A DNA stretch of 41,602 nt from an uncultured Shewanella sp. (GCF_947495455.1 NZ_CANLZC010000046.1:1-41602); one strand, 5' to 3'; counted from the first letter of the stretch, positions 1 through 9,104 are shown. The notes: generated by a model from the letters alone, not told the origin. Numbers and translations: made by a program.

Positions 1-75
1 ACAGCATAAATGCGCCTTGAATTGAAAAGCCTGAGAAGCTCTGAATTGATCATCTATATAATAGAATTGGTATTA

Positions 76-2871
76 CTAGAGTAACTTTAACCTCTCAATA
101 AGTTTATCTAATCCAGCTAACCCATCTGCCGACAAATAACCATTATTCACTAAAGCCATCTCTAATTGTTGAGCACTATTAGTCACATCAACAATCCCAG
201 CAACACCAGCACACCCTTTTATTTGATGCAGTATATCAGCCAAGGCCTCCCAATTTTTTTCAACAAGCTCACGCTTACCTTGTTCAATCATTCGCGTTAA
301 CTCTTTAACCAACTTGTCTTTTAAGTCATCATCAAACACACTAAAAATAGACAATTCCGTTTCATCAATGATTTCAAGTGTAATATCCCTATCGATCTGC
401 ATTTCAGCAACTTTATCAAGCATCTGACCCAGTTTTTCTAATGTCACTGGTTTAGTCAAATAATCATTCATTCCAGCGGCAATAGCATGCTGATACTCTG
501 TGGGTTCAGCATTAGCGGTTAATGCCAGAATCGGGCATTCAGTATCGAGAATATTGTCATCTCTTCTCCATTTTTCAGTGGTTTGATAACCATTGAGGCC
601 AGGCATTCTTATATCCATTAATACCAGATCAAAAATCTGCCGCTTTCCTTTTTCTAATGCCTCCGTTCCCGAGCTCACTAAAGTCACGTCTTGTTTTAAT
701 TCTGCCAGCATCTTGCCAATAATGATCCTATTTGTTTCCACATCATCGACCAATAATATTTTCAATTTCCAAGGAAGGAAATGAGTCGGCGTTTCTTTCT
801 CCTTAGATAAGGAACCTCCTTGTTGCAATTCTCTCAGTACGCGTAATAACCGGCCAGGTAAGTAGTTTAATTCCGAATTTTCCAGCTCAGGTAAAGCTTC
901 TTCAATGGGTTCAGCCCCCCATTGCTTTATCTGCTCGTGAAGAAATTTAGGTGCAAGTACACGTTTATAGGGTAAACAAATAGGTTGACTTGGTGCCTCC
1001 AAAGGCAACATAAAAGTAAAGGTCGACCCTTTTTGAAATTCACTCACAACAGATAATTGCCCACCCATAAAAGACGCTAAACGGGTCGAGATGGGTAAAC
1101 CTAACCCAGTCCCCATTTCTTGGTGATAGGTTTGTGCAAAAGGTTCAAATATACGGGACAAGTCTTGCTTTCTAATTCCCATTCCTGAGTCTGTCACATG
1201 AAAATAAACTGATGTCTCACTTGCTTTAACATCAAGCCTAATTAACCCAACATCAGTAAACTTAACGGCATTACCCAGTAAGTTGACCAATACTTGCCTC
1301 ACTCGAACAGGATCAAAATTGGCTTCTTCGGGCACATTTCCACTTAAAAAGCATTGTAATTTGATCTGTTTATGAAAAGCGCGAGCTGATACTGTGCACA
1401 TAGCATCATCAATCACCTGCAGTATCGATGTCACTTGCTTATTTAATTGAATTTGATCGGCTTCGATACGAGAAAAATCGAGTAAATTATTAATAATTGA
1501 AAGTAATGAATTCCCACAGTTGTAAGCAGTTTCCACTAAATCTTTTTGCTTAACCGATAATCTTGTCTGCCCCAATAGCTCTAATGAACCATTAATCCCA
1601 TTTAAAGGCGTCCTTATTTCATGACTAATACTGGTCAAATGCTCAGTCTTACGTTCAGTGGCTTTTTCAGCTTTTAATTTAGCAATACCCAACTCAAGCG
1701 TTCTACGTTCAATTTCTTTTTCAAGATTATTGTAATTTTCTTTAATGGTATCCAATAAGCGATTATAGGCTGTGGCTATTTGATCTAACTCTTTCGTACT
1801 GGATGCAGGAAGACGCCTATCTAAAGTATCTTGAACATCATTGGTAATAATATCAACAAAATGACCTAGAGGTTTTGCAACATGGTATCTCAATGCCATC
1901 AGTACAATGACCAACATGACAAATAATGAAATCAATGCCCAAGGTAACTCTCTAAAGATTGGCGCTAACGCAATTTGCTTAACATAATCATTTGAAATCA
2001 GTGTCACTTGAAGCCAGTCAGGTCCTTTAATCCTCTCTTTGATAACATGAAAACCTGTAAAATCGGTTTCATTTAAATGACCTTCCATTAAATAGTTCTG
2101 CCTATCATATTGCTCAGTAAAATGCGCTAATTTCCCTTTTGTCATCGCCTCTGGTGATAGAGAAAACACTTTACCATTAGGGATCAGGAAAAAACTCAAT
2201 GCTTCAGGACTCATAGTGCCAAAGGAATTTAATCCAATAACAGGCTCAAAATTAATGGTAAAGCCAATTTGTAAAGCATGAGGATCATTAGGACGTTCTG
2301 AATAACTAAAGCTTAAATTATAAGATTTAGACGCTTCATCCCATATCGGCTCCCCCCAACGGATCCCTTCGACTGACGTTTGCTTCGATAAGGTTCTTAA
2401 TGCTTTTACTCGAGTCTTAAAAACGGCATCTGTTGTATCTGTTTGAGCGTATAAGGTGATGCCTTTTTCAGGTTGAATGATAAAAGTATCGATATAATGA
2501 TGTTGTCCAGCACTGCCAAATGTCTGTACAAACCACATGTTCATCACATCTTGGTAATCTTTTGAGGCATTATTAAAAGGAAAGTATCGAGACACTATGC
2601 CTTTGGTATCAAAAATACCAATTTTAGAAAAACTGCGATGTAATTGAGTCAATCTATGAACATCTTCAATAGCATCATTAAAAAGACTGGTTATCACTTG
2701 TGCTTGCAAATGATTGGCTTCTCCAAAAGAAGCCAGCTTTTTATTTAATAAACTAGAATAGGTATTATTATAAGAAACCGTTTCTATCATTAACCAAAGT
2801 GCAATAAGAATGGCAGTAAAAGCAACAGTTAACTTCACTGTTAAAGATGTCTTCCACATTTTTCTGACCAT
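76..2871 (-). CDS. ssrA: SsrA-like hybrid sensor histidine kinase of the T3SS island
   Basis: This is an inner-membrane hybrid kinase. From the chosen start it has a first membrane segment at about residues 14-32, a periplasmic sensor region of about 270 residues, a second membrane segment (about 310-330), HAMP, a HisKA domain with HEIRTPLNG (phospho-His near residue 416), an ATPase domain with N box and GTGLGLP, one receiver domain (DLVLMDIRMPG, Asp near 750) and a C-terminal HPt domain (HQIKGCAG, His near 881). This domain order and length match Salmonella SsrA and Edwardsiella EsrA. The frame is open back to a TTG at 2949, but that would add an extra N-terminal membrane helix and disturb the topology. 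The ATG at 2871 has a GGAG 10 bases upstream and gives an N-terminus like SsrA. It is divergent from ssaB. The cognate NarL/FixJ regulator is not in the window and could lie downstream, left of base 1. The family call is firm; the exact SsrA role is inferred from context. Confidence 0.9.
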   Translation of the reverse strand: MVRKMWKTSLTVKLTVAFTAILIALWLMIETVSYNNTYSSLLNKKLASFGEANHLQAQVITSLFNDAIEDVHRLTQLHRSFSKIGIFDTKGIVSRYFPFNNASKDYQDVMNMWFVQTFGSAGQHHYIDTFIIQPEKGITLYAQTDTTDAVFKTRVKALRTLSKQTSVEGIRWGEPIWDEASKSYNLSFSYSERPNDPHALQIGFTINFEPVIGLNSFGTMSPEALSFFLIPNGKVFSLSPEAMTKGKLAHFTEQYDRQNYLMEGHLNETDFTGFHVIKERIKGPDWLQVTLISNDYVKQIALAPIFRELPWALISLFVMLVIVLMALRYHVAKPLGHFVDIITNDVQDTLDRRLPASSTKELDQIATAYNRLLDTIKENYNNLEKEIERRTLELGIAKLKAEKATERKTEHLTSISHEIRTPLNGINGSLELLGQTRLSVKQKDLVETAYNCGNSLLSIINNLLDFSRIEADQIQLNKQVTSILQVIDDAMCTVSARAFHKQIKLQCFLSGNVPEEANFDPVRVRQVLVNLLGNAVKFTDVGLIRLDVKASETSVYFHVTDSGMGIRKQDLSRIFEPFAQTYHQEMGTGLGLPISTRLASFMGGQLSVVSEFQKGSTFTFMLPLEAPSQPICLPYKRVLAPKFLHEQIKQWGAEPIEEALPELENSELNYLPGRLLRVLRELQQGGSLSKEKETPTHFLPWKLKILLVDDVETNRIIIGKMLAELKQDVTLVSSGTEALEKGKRQIFDLVLMDIRMPGLNGYQTTEKWRRDDNILDTECPILALTANAEPTEYQHAIAAGMNDYLTKPVTLEKLGQMLDKVAEMQIDRDITLEIIDETELSIFSVFDDDLKDKLVKELTRMIEQGKRELVEKNWEALADILHQIKGCAGVAGIVDVTNSAQQLEMALVNNGYLSADGLAGLDKLIERLKLL

Positions 2872-3255
2872 TATGATGCCACTCCAATAAAATACAGCAA
2901 ACCCAAGAATGAAACACGCCAACACGATATAACCGACATCAAAAAACAATTAACACCTACTCTATTCGATAGAATAAAAAAGAAACAATAAATAACAAAG
3001 ATAAAACAAAATTAAAGATGAATGCGACTCATCAATGACCATGCTAAATAAATCGCTTACCTTTTCTACTTTTTGTATTATCTACCATTTTCCTTGCAAT
3101 CTCTCCAATATTTAACATGACTATTGTATAGTATACATACCACTCTATAAAACTTAAAATTTCTCATTTTACTCGAGCTAAGGTGTTCACCTGATAGGTC
3201 TTAAAATCATTTCACCACATACTAAGCCTATAAAAACATTATCATGAGATAAATA
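2872..3255. other. Divergent intergenic region ssrA/ssaB
   Basis: This stretch holds the promoters for the leftward kinase gene and the rightward ssaB-sctC-sctD-ssaE unit. It contains the palindrome at 3179-3194 described separately and a possible -10 box (TATAAA near 3231) for ssaB. I see no other gene. Confidence 0.6.
3179..3194 (+). promoter_or_regulatory. Operator palindrome, site 1 (upstream of ssaB)
   Basis: TAAGGT-GTTC-ACCTGA is one mismatch away from the perfect TCAGGT-N4-ACCTGA found at three other T3SS promoters in this window. It ends 61 bases before the ssaB start codon. ACCTGATAG on the gene-proximal side is shared with the sctR and ssaM sites. It is probably bound by a two-fold symmetric regulator dimer such as an SsrB-like protein; that assignment is inference. 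Confidence 0.65.
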
Positions 3256-3606
3256 ATGATTAATCGGCTTATAAATACTGGTATTTTACGAGTAGAAAAA
3301 AATGAACATTCTCAAAAGAAAGCATTTTTGGCTGATAAAGAAGCCATACTCATTGATAAAAAAACGGCAGTCACTATCGGCATTGTATTAACACCCAATA
3401 CAGCAAACCTTTCTCTATGGGCAACTCAAGCCACTTTATTACTCGCCGCAAGTAAAGAAAGCCACGATGCCGCAATTGAATACCGGAATGACAGTTGGAT
3501 GCTTTGGCATTATTACGATACGCATCATGAAGATGAGGAACTTGAGCAAAAAAGCATTAAACACCTCGCACTGGGTCGTTTTCTCGAAAATGGATTAATT
3601 GATTAA
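3256..3606 (+). CDS. ssaB: SsaB/SpiC (SepD-like) T3SS switch protein
   Basis: This is a 116-residue soluble acidic protein in the position that ssaB (spiC) holds in SPI-2, immediately before the secretin gene. The C-terminal half matches SpiC as I recall it: a TLLLAA segment, then HD.AI, a W..YY pattern, and KHLAL followed by L.N.I near the end. In Salmonella SpiC, and in LEE SepD, acts with SsaM (CesL) and SsaL (SepL) at the export gate to hold back effectors until translocators are secreted. Both partners are in this window (22838-23200 and 28525-29556). The start is ATG with a weak upstream GAG. The gene overlaps the extended secretin frame but not the secretin start I chose. The similarity is remembered, not computed. 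Confidence 0.75.
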   Translation: MINRLINTGILRVEKNEHSQKKAFLADKEAILIDKKTAVTIGIVLTPNTANLSLWATQATLLLAASKESHDAAIEYRNDSWMLWHYYDTHHEDEELEQKSIKHLALGRFLENGLID

Positions 3607-3634
3607 CCCTATCGAATGTCACAGGGAAAACAAT

Positions 3635-5110
3635 ATGAAAAAATTAATTGCTAGTAGCCTACTGCTCTTTTATGTCTGCTTGGTACAAGCTGCCCCGTTA
3701 ACTGACATCCACTGGCAAGGTGAGCCCTTCATGCTCTTTAGTCGAGGAACACCACTGGCCTCTGTGATCCGCGATTTTGCAAGAAATTATAACGTTCCTG
3801 TGGTTGTAAGTGATCAAGTGACCGATCAATTTAGCGGCAAAATTCGCAATCAAACACCAGCAGAAATTCTTAATGAGCTGAGTCGTTACGGCATAAACTG
3901 GTACTATGTAAACGGTGTGTTATACGCTAATAAAGCTCACGAACTCAGCAATATGCTTATTCCACTGAATACGCTCACGCCGGAACGAATCAAACAATAT
4001 TTATCTAATGCACAAATACTCGACGAAAATGTTTGTAGCATTAACTCAGCTCCAGGCATTCATGCCATTGAAGTATGGGGCGTGCCAGAATGTTTAAGCC
4101 GTGTTTCTAAACTCACAAGACAATTAGATGCTAATATCACTGAGCAATATCAAACGCGTTCAGAAATTGGTTTATTTCCACTCAAATATGCCTCAGCAAG
4201 CGATACGGTTTACGAGTATCGCAGTCAAAATGTCACTGTACCTGGTGTTGTTTCCATTTTACAAGACATGAGCAATACCATGAATGGTAACCCTCTAGGC
4301 AGCAACCCAGCAGAAGCCGCCCTAAACAAGAGGACGACTTTTTCTGCTGATCAGCGAAAAAACGCCGTCATTGTTAAAGGCACAGCCGCAGAAATAGCAG
4401 CTTACAAAACCCTCATTCAACAATTAGACACGCCAACGCCAATGATAGAAATATCTGTCTCTATCATTGATATCAATGCCTCTGATTTTAGACAATTAGG
4501 TATTGATTGGTCAGCCTCTGCGGGTAGTGTTGCATTTAATAATACCGCCGCCATTGCGGGCACTAGCGTATCCACTATTATCAGCGATACAGGCGATTTT
4601 ATGATGGAAATAAATGCATTAGAAAAAACATCTAAAGCCAAAGTGCTATCTCGTCCCTCTATTGTCACGCTTGATAATGTCCAAGCCGTACTGGATAGAA
4701 ATATCACTTTTTACACTAAAGTCTCCAGCGAAAATTCAGCGAGTCTAGAATCTGTCACAACGGGCTCTTTATTAAGAGTTACTCCACGCTTACTGAAAGA
4801 AGATGATCAACAAAAAGTCATGTTATCTCTTAATATTGAAGATGGACAGCAAACATCTTCAATTAGCAACGCTGAGCCCTTACCTCAAGTCGCGAGCTCT
4901 GAAATTGCCACTCAAGCCAAGCTAAAATCAGGACAGAGCCTATTAATCGGTGGTTTTGTTCAAGATAAAGATGAACTGGTCAACAATAAAGTGCCTTTTC
5001 TTGGAGACTTACCGCTTGTAGGAGGACTTTTTAGAAGTGAAGAAAGAAATATACAAAGAGTCATCCGTATTTTCTTAATTAAAGCTCAGCCAATTAGCCT
5101 CAGAGATTAA
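3635..5110 (+). CDS. sctC: T3SS outer-membrane secretin SctC (SsaC/EscC)
   Basis: This is a 491-residue secretin forming the outer-membrane ring. Its N-terminal signal peptide (MKKLIASSLLLFYVCLVQA) is probably cleaved after residue 19. N-domain repeats follow, with a DNA-sequence-typical secretin core at the C-terminus: a conserved L.SRPSIVTLDN region, then SGQSLLIGGF, then a VPFLGDLPLVGGLFR motif. The frame is open upstream to 3599, but the ATG at 3635 has an AGGG eight bases before it and begins exactly at the signal peptide, so it is preferred. It is followed after four bases by sctD. The length equals that of SPI-2 SsaC (about 497). No pilotin gene was recognised nearby. Confidence 0.95.
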   Translation: MKKLIASSLLLFYVCLVQAAPLTDIHWQGEPFMLFSRGTPLASVIRDFARNYNVPVVVSDQVTDQFSGKIRNQTPAEILNELSRYGINWYYVNGVLYANKAHELSNMLIPLNTLTPERIKQYLSNAQILDENVCSINSAPGIHAIEVWGVPECLSRVSKLTRQLDANITEQYQTRSEIGLFPLKYASASDTVYEYRSQNVTVPGVVSILQDMSNTMNGNPLGSNPAEAALNKRTTFSADQRKNAVIVKGTAAEIAAYKTLIQQLDTPTPMIEISVSIIDINASDFRQLGIDWSASAGSVAFNNTAAIAGTSVSTIISDTGDFMMEINALEKTSKAKVLSRPSIVTLDNVQAVLDRNITFYTKVSSENSASLESVTTGSLLRVTPRLLKEDDQQKVMLSLNIEDGQQTSSISNAEPLPQVASSEIATQAKLKSGQSLLIGGFVQDKDELVNNKVPFLGDLPLVGGLFRSEERNIQRVIRIFLIKAQPISLRD

Positions 5111-5114
5111 TCAT

Positions 5115-6356
5115 ATGGCGTTACAGTACAAATTACTCTGGCTTAATGGGCCATTAAAAGGACGCGAATTGCAACTACCTTCAGGCCAATTAACCATAGG
5201 TAGTGATGGCGATATATTGGCCATGTTAGAGGGAACGGATGAAATTACGCTCGATATCAATGAAACGGACATCCTATTACACTCGACTGTACCAGGACAT
5301 ATTGATGCAGAAGAAACCACATTTGAATCAGCCTTACCTTTTCATAAAGCGATTGAAGTGGCTGGTGTTGCTTTTGTGCTCGCGCCCATTGATGAACCAA
5401 TAACCCTTTCTGAGCTGCCTTCAACCCAAGTTGTTAACGTCAAAAAAACAGCCAAAAATAAATCCAATAAGACTCGAAAAAATCATTGGGGCTTGCTCAT
5501 CCTAGCAAGTATTATCGCTTTATTAATTGCGTACACAATCACGCTATCAGCCCCTGAAAAAGAGCCTAAAAAAACCATTCAACAATGGACAAATGGACAA
5601 ATGGACAAATATGGCCTTCCCCATATTACCACCCGTTGGTCATCTGATACACAAGTTACGCTCTCTGGATATTATGATGATACACAAAAATTTAACGCAT
5701 TGACCGAATCACTCAAAGCCAAGAATATTCGACTCATACAAGATGCCGTTTTTATTAAACAGCTACTCAATAATGTCAAAATGATATTAACAGAAAATCA
5801 TTATGCCAATTTACAAGTCACTGCTGACAAAAGCATTCCCGGAAAAATCAACATTTCAGGTGCAATTCAATCCGGTGAGCAATGGGATAACACTGCAAAA
5901 ATGCTCAAAAATATTAATGGATTAAAAGAGTGGAAAGTCACCAATCAAGCAAGCAGTCAAGTAAAAGTACTCATTGACAAACTCAGAGATAAACACTTAC
6001 TAGAGGGAATAATGGTAACAAGAGCCAATGAAACCATTCGAGTCACTGGCCAAGTCAATAATCAAGTTGAAACCGCTATTAATCATGTTATTACACAAAT
6101 TGAACAAACGCCGACGAGCGTCTATCAAATACAATTTCTTAATATTCCAATACATGATGAATTAAACAAATTATTGCCGTCAGAAATTGTCAGTATCGGC
6201 GGAAACGCTTCGGATCCTTATATAGAGTTAGCAAATGGAGAGAGGCTCTGGAAAAAAACTCGCCTTGATAATGGTTATATTATTAACTTTATAGATGAAT
6301 ATGGCATCGACCTTAGCAATAAAGGTGAAGTCATTCATGTTCCTTTCATTTTTTAA
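5115..6356 (+). CDS. sctD: T3SS inner-membrane outer-ring protein SctD (SsaD/EscD)
   Basis: This 413-residue bitopic protein has a cytoplasmic FHA-like N-terminal domain (about 1-110), a basic linker, one membrane helix (about 121-145) and a periplasmic region with repeated ring-building domains (about 160-370). This is the layout of SctD/PrgH/YscD proteins, which form the larger inner-membrane ring and bind the cytoplasmic sorting platform through the FHA domain. It sits four bases after sctC, as ssaD follows ssaC in SPI-2. The Shine-Dalgarno sequence is weak, so translation is probably coupled to sctC. Confidence 0.9.
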   Translation: MALQYKLLWLNGPLKGRELQLPSGQLTIGSDGDILAMLEGTDEITLDINETDILLHSTVPGHIDAEETTFESALPFHKAIEVAGVAFVLAPIDEPITLSELPSTQVVNVKKTAKNKSNKTRKNHWGLLILASIIALLIAYTITLSAPEKEPKKTIQQWTNGQMDKYGLPHITTRWSSDTQVTLSGYYDDTQKFNALTESLKAKNIRLIQDAVFIKQLLNNVKMILTENHYANLQVTADKSIPGKINISGAIQSGEQWDNTAKMLKNINGLKEWKVTNQASSQVKVLIDKLRDKHLLEGIMVTRANETIRVTGQVNNQVETAINHVITQIEQTPTSVYQIQFLNIPIHDELNKLLPSEIVSIGGNASDPYIELANGERLWKKTRLDNGYIINFIDEYGIDLSNKGEVIHVPFIF

Positions 6357-6369
6357 TCGAGTAAACAAG

Positions 6370-6582
6370 ATGCCAAGTATTACCTCATTAGAAGAAAAAA
6401 TAAAACAAAATGAAAATGCCAGCTTAATTTATTGCAAACAACTCAACCAAATGACACTGGATATATCACAACAAAAAAACATACATCACGAAACTTGGTA
6501 CGAAGCCATTAACGCTGCAGAAAAAGTCATTAACACATTAGATTCACGTTATCGGAAAAAACAAAACAACAGACTGGTCTAA
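6370..6582 (+). CDS. ssaE: Small T3SS protein SsaE/EscE family
   Basis: This 70-residue alpha-helical protein directly follows sctD, the position of ssaE in SPI-2. The C-terminal pattern (YEAINAAEKVIN followed by a SRYR motif) resembles the AIEQAENIIN..YRY region of SsaE as I recall it. Family members are small cytoplasmic partners of needle or translocator components. The frame is open back to 6295, overlapping sctD, but the ATG at 6370 gives the family-sized product and lies 13 bases after the sctD stop. It is the last gene of the ssaB-sctC-sctD-ssaE unit before an 82-base gap. Confidence 0.7.
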   Translation: MPSITSLEEKIKQNENASLIYCKQLNQMTLDISQQKNIHHETWYEAINAAEKVINTLDSRYRKKQNNRLV

Positions 6583-6664
6583 CCAGTTTAAAGCAATAAT
6601 GACATTTTTCGATATAAAAAACCTATAAAAAGAATAGTATTTAACCATCCTATAGGAGGAAAGT

Positions 6665-7042
6665 ATGAATGCACCAACACCTGATGATTTAAAAGCCATG
6701 ATGCTTGACTTAGAGCAAAGAAAAAACATCTTAGCGAAACACTTCAATCATTTTGAGCAACTACAAGCTGAATTGGAAGTTATCAATCAACGTGCCAATA
6801 AAGGTGATTCAACTGCGATAAGAAAGTTGGCCAATTTAAACAATGAATACCCTAATGGGCTTCAAGAGCCACAACGTAAAATATTAACGTCAATGAAAGC
6901 ATTGGAGAATAATTTTAAAGATTTAAAGAGCCAATTCGGCAATTTAAATTCAACTCATCTTCAATTAAATAAAGACAACACAGAAGTTAACTTGCCTAAA
7001 AAAAATGGAATAAAGAAACCGAAAATAAAACAATTTTGTTGA
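6665..7042 (+). CDS. sseA: SseA/CesAB-like chaperone for filament and pore translocators
   Basis: This 125-residue helical, coiled-coil protein has a basic C-terminal tail. An N-terminal DLEQ segment, a YPNGL segment near residue 62, and EPQRKIL followed by LE..FK.LK match the layout of SseA (DLEQ, FPQG, KDL, FKQLE). SseA and CesAB bind the filament subunit (SseB/EspA) and the SseD/EspB translocator before export. The gene lies directly upstream of three EspA-like genes, its expected clients. It has a textbook ribosome binding site (AGGAGGA at 6654-6660, four bases before ATG), which suggests high expression. Homology is from remembered patterns; position supports it. Confidence 0.75.
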   Translation: MNAPTPDDLKAMMLDLEQRKNILAKHFNHFEQLQAELEVINQRANKGDSTAIRKLANLNNEYPNGLQEPQRKILTSMKALENNFKDLKSQFGNLNSTHLQLNKDNTEVNLPKKNGIKKPKIKQFC

Positions 7043-7192
7043 TATAAGCAATTAATATTTAAAATTGCTAATCGTAAAAAATAACAACTAACTTAATCGT
7101 TAATACTTAAACTCATATTCATTAAAAGTGGCTTTATCACCCGAATAAGTCAGTCGTTAATATATGAAATATATATATATAGGAAAATTAAA
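7043..7192. other. AT-rich leader before the filament genes
   Basis: This 150-base gap ends in an alternating TA run (about 7171-7181) and an AGGA ribosome binding site ten bases before the first filament gene. It could hold a separate promoter for the filament genes. No copy of the TCAGGT-N4-ACCTGA palindrome is present. Confidence 0.35.
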
Positions 7193-7813
7193 ATGTCTGT
7201 CACTTTAACTAGTAGTGTCACCTCTTCCAGTAGCAGTAGTAGTCAAAGTGACTATATTAAAGCGACCAGTGGAAGCAATATCCTGTCACAAGGTATCGCC
7301 ATTTTATATACATTTATGAATACACTTTCGAGTATGGCGGATACTGCATTTACCGAAATGCAAACTAAATCTGATGTCACCAATGAGGCACAAAAGTTAC
7401 TCACTTATATTGATAACTCTATTGCTGATGCCACAACAGGTGACGTTACTGATGATGATGGTAATGGTGTCGCTGCGCTCGATTATAATACTTACACTTA
7501 TATGGTCGAAAACAATATTGAGGTGGATGGCGTCTCCATCAACGAATACCTTGGGCTAAGTAGTGATTCTAGCGATAAAAATACGCTATATTCATCAACT
7601 GAAGTAGAGGCAAAAACCATTGATTCAGGCAGCCTAAACGCCATTAGAGCCGAAATAGAGTCGGTTTCTAATACAGCCTCCGATTATGTGTCCACATCCC
7701 AGTTAACCATTCAAAAACTCATGCAGACTTATAACGTGACCGTCAGTCTCATTAATAGTATGCAAACCTTAATCGCTGACATGTGTAAATCCATTGCACA
7801 AAACATTCGTTAA
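7193..7813 (+). CDS. EspA/SseB-like translocon filament subunit, copy 1
   Basis: This is a 206-residue secreted filament subunit. Ser/Thr-rich residues 1-23 are probably the secretion signal. Residues 24-82 form a conserved helix (GSNILSQGIAILYTFM, then EMQTKSDVTNEAQKLLTYID), residues 83-147 are variable and rich in Asp, Gly and Ser, and residues 148-206 form a coiled coil identical in the other two copies. EspA and SseB proteins have the same plan: two coiled-coil helices pack the filament core and a variable centre faces outward. The YM.(D/E)NNI.(V/I)(D/G)G..I..YL stretch resembles the YMRDNGILIDG region of SseB. It is followed by copies 2 and 3. The family call is good; distinct roles for the three copies are unknown. 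Confidence 0.85.
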   Translation: MSVTLTSSVTSSSSSSSQSDYIKATSGSNILSQGIAILYTFMNTLSSMADTAFTEMQTKSDVTNEAQKLLTYIDNSIADATTGDVTDDDGNGVAALDYNTYTYMVENNIEVDGVSINEYLGLSSDSSDKNTLYSSTEVEAKTIDSGSLNAIRAEIESVSNTASDYVSTSQLTIQKLMQTYNVTVSLINSMQTLIADMCKSIAQNIR

Positions 7814-7871
7814 CCCATAGTAAGCGAATGATATAGCCATCATCACTGAGTTTGATAAAGAGAGGCCGAAC

Positions 7872-8468
7872 ATGACAACAATAACCAGCAGCGACAGTAT
7901 TACAGCAACCAGTGCGAGTGAAAAAACAGCCTATCAAACCGCAACCAGCGGCAGCAACATACTCTCACAAGGCATCGCGATATTGTATACCTTCATGGCG
8001 ACCCTCTCTTCAATGGCTGATACAGCCTTTAGTGAGATGCAAACCAAATCTGATGTCACCAATGAAGCGCAAAAATTATTAACCTATATTGATAATTCCA
8101 TTGCCGATGCGACAACAGCAGAGGATGGTTATGCTCAACTTGACTATGCCACCTACAGTTACATGATAGAAAATAATATTACTGTCGGCGGAGTCGACAT
8201 TAATACTTATTTAGGGTTTGATTACTCAGAATATAACTACCTCGCGTCTGAAAGTGCCCTTGAAAAATGTGGCCTCGATTCTGGCGAACTCAATGCCATA
8301 CGAGCCGAAATTGAGTCTGTTTCCAACACGGCATCGGACTATGTGTCTACATCACAATTGACCATTCAAAAGTTAATGCAAACCTATAATGTCACCGTCA
8401 GCTTAATTAATAGTATGCAAACCTTAATCGCTGACATGTGTAAATCCATTGCACAAAACATTCGCTGA
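7872..8468 (+). CDS. EspA/SseB-like translocon filament subunit, copy 2
   Basis: This 198-residue paralogue of the preceding gene has the same N-terminal helix and an identical 59-residue C-terminus. It has its own central region (about residues 80-137, with Tyr-rich DYSEYNYL). It has a good ribosome binding site (AGAGAGG) and is 58 bases downstream of copy 1. At the nucleotide level its last 59 coding bases before the final codon (8406-8464) equal those of copy 1, while 8337-8422 equal copy 3 apart from one base. It is therefore a mosaic, best explained by gene conversion. Confidence 0.85.
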   Translation: MTTITSSDSITATSASEKTAYQTATSGSNILSQGIAILYTFMATLSSMADTAFSEMQTKSDVTNEAQKLLTYIDNSIADATTAEDGYAQLDYATYSYMIENNITVGGVDINTYLGFDYSEYNYLASESALEKCGLDSGELNAIRAEIESVSNTASDYVSTSQLTIQKLMQTYNVTVSLINSMQTLIADMCKSIAQNIR

Positions 8469-8516
8469 TTACTCACTCATATTAAAGAAATAATAACAAT
8501 AACAAGGAACTTTTAT

Positions 8517-9104
8517 ATGACCTCAATCGCAACCGATACCAGCATAACCTCAAGTAATTCAAACGAGAAAACAAATTATCAAATTGCCACCAGTGGTCGC
8601 AATATTTTATCTCAAGGGATCAGTATTCTTTATACTTTTATGAATACGCTGTCATCAATGGCCGATACCGCTTTTAGTGAAATGCAAACCAAATCGGATG
8701 TCACTAATGAGGCACAAAAGCTATTAACATACATAGACAATGCGATTTCTGATGCCACCACAAGCGATAATGGTACCGCAACACTTGACTACACGACTTA
8801 TGAGTACATGTATGACAATAATATTGAGGTTGATGGACAAAGCATTAATGAATATCTAGAACTTTATTTTACTGACAAAGCCAGTGAAGATGTTGCAACA
8901 TGTAAACTACTGGACTCTGGACAACTCAACGCCATTAGAGCTGAAATTGAATCGGTATCCAATACCGCATCAGACTATGTGTCTACATCACAATTAACCA
9001 TTCAAAAGTTAATGCAAACCTATAATGTCACCGTCAGCTTAATTAATAGTATGCAAACACTCATTGCAGATATGTGTAAATCCATCGCACAAAACATTCG
9101 ATAA
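8517..9104 (+). CDS. EspA/SseB-like translocon filament subunit, copy 3
   Basis: This is a 195-residue third paralogue. The N-terminal helix is slightly diverged (SGRNILSQGISILYTFM), the centre is variable (about residues 77-134), and the 59-residue C-terminus is identical to copies 1 and 2. An AAGGAA ribosome binding site precedes the ATG. It is followed 37 bases later by the class II chaperone gene, as sseB is followed by sscA in SPI-2. The extra copies are the unusual element: SPI-2 and LEE carry one such gene. Confidence 0.85.
   Translation: MTSIATDTSITSSNSNEKTNYQIATSGRNILSQGISILYTFMNTLSSMADTAFSEMQTKSDVTNEAQKLLTYIDNAISDATTSDNGTATLDYTTYEYMYDNNIEVDGQSINEYLELYFTDKASEDVATCKLLDSGQLNAIRAEIESVSNTASDYVSTSQLTIQKLMQTYNVTVSLINSMQTLIADMCKSIAQNIR

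Noticed and set aside
2872..2949. N-terminal extension of the sensor kinase from a TTG
   Set aside because: It would add an extra membrane helix before the first one and invert the sensor topology; the ATG at 2871 has a ribosome binding site and an SsrA-like start.
7171..7182. Alternating TA run before the first filament gene, considered as a phase-variable repeat
   Set aside because: The run is short and is easily explained as AT-rich leader; no evidence of length variation can be seen from one sequence.
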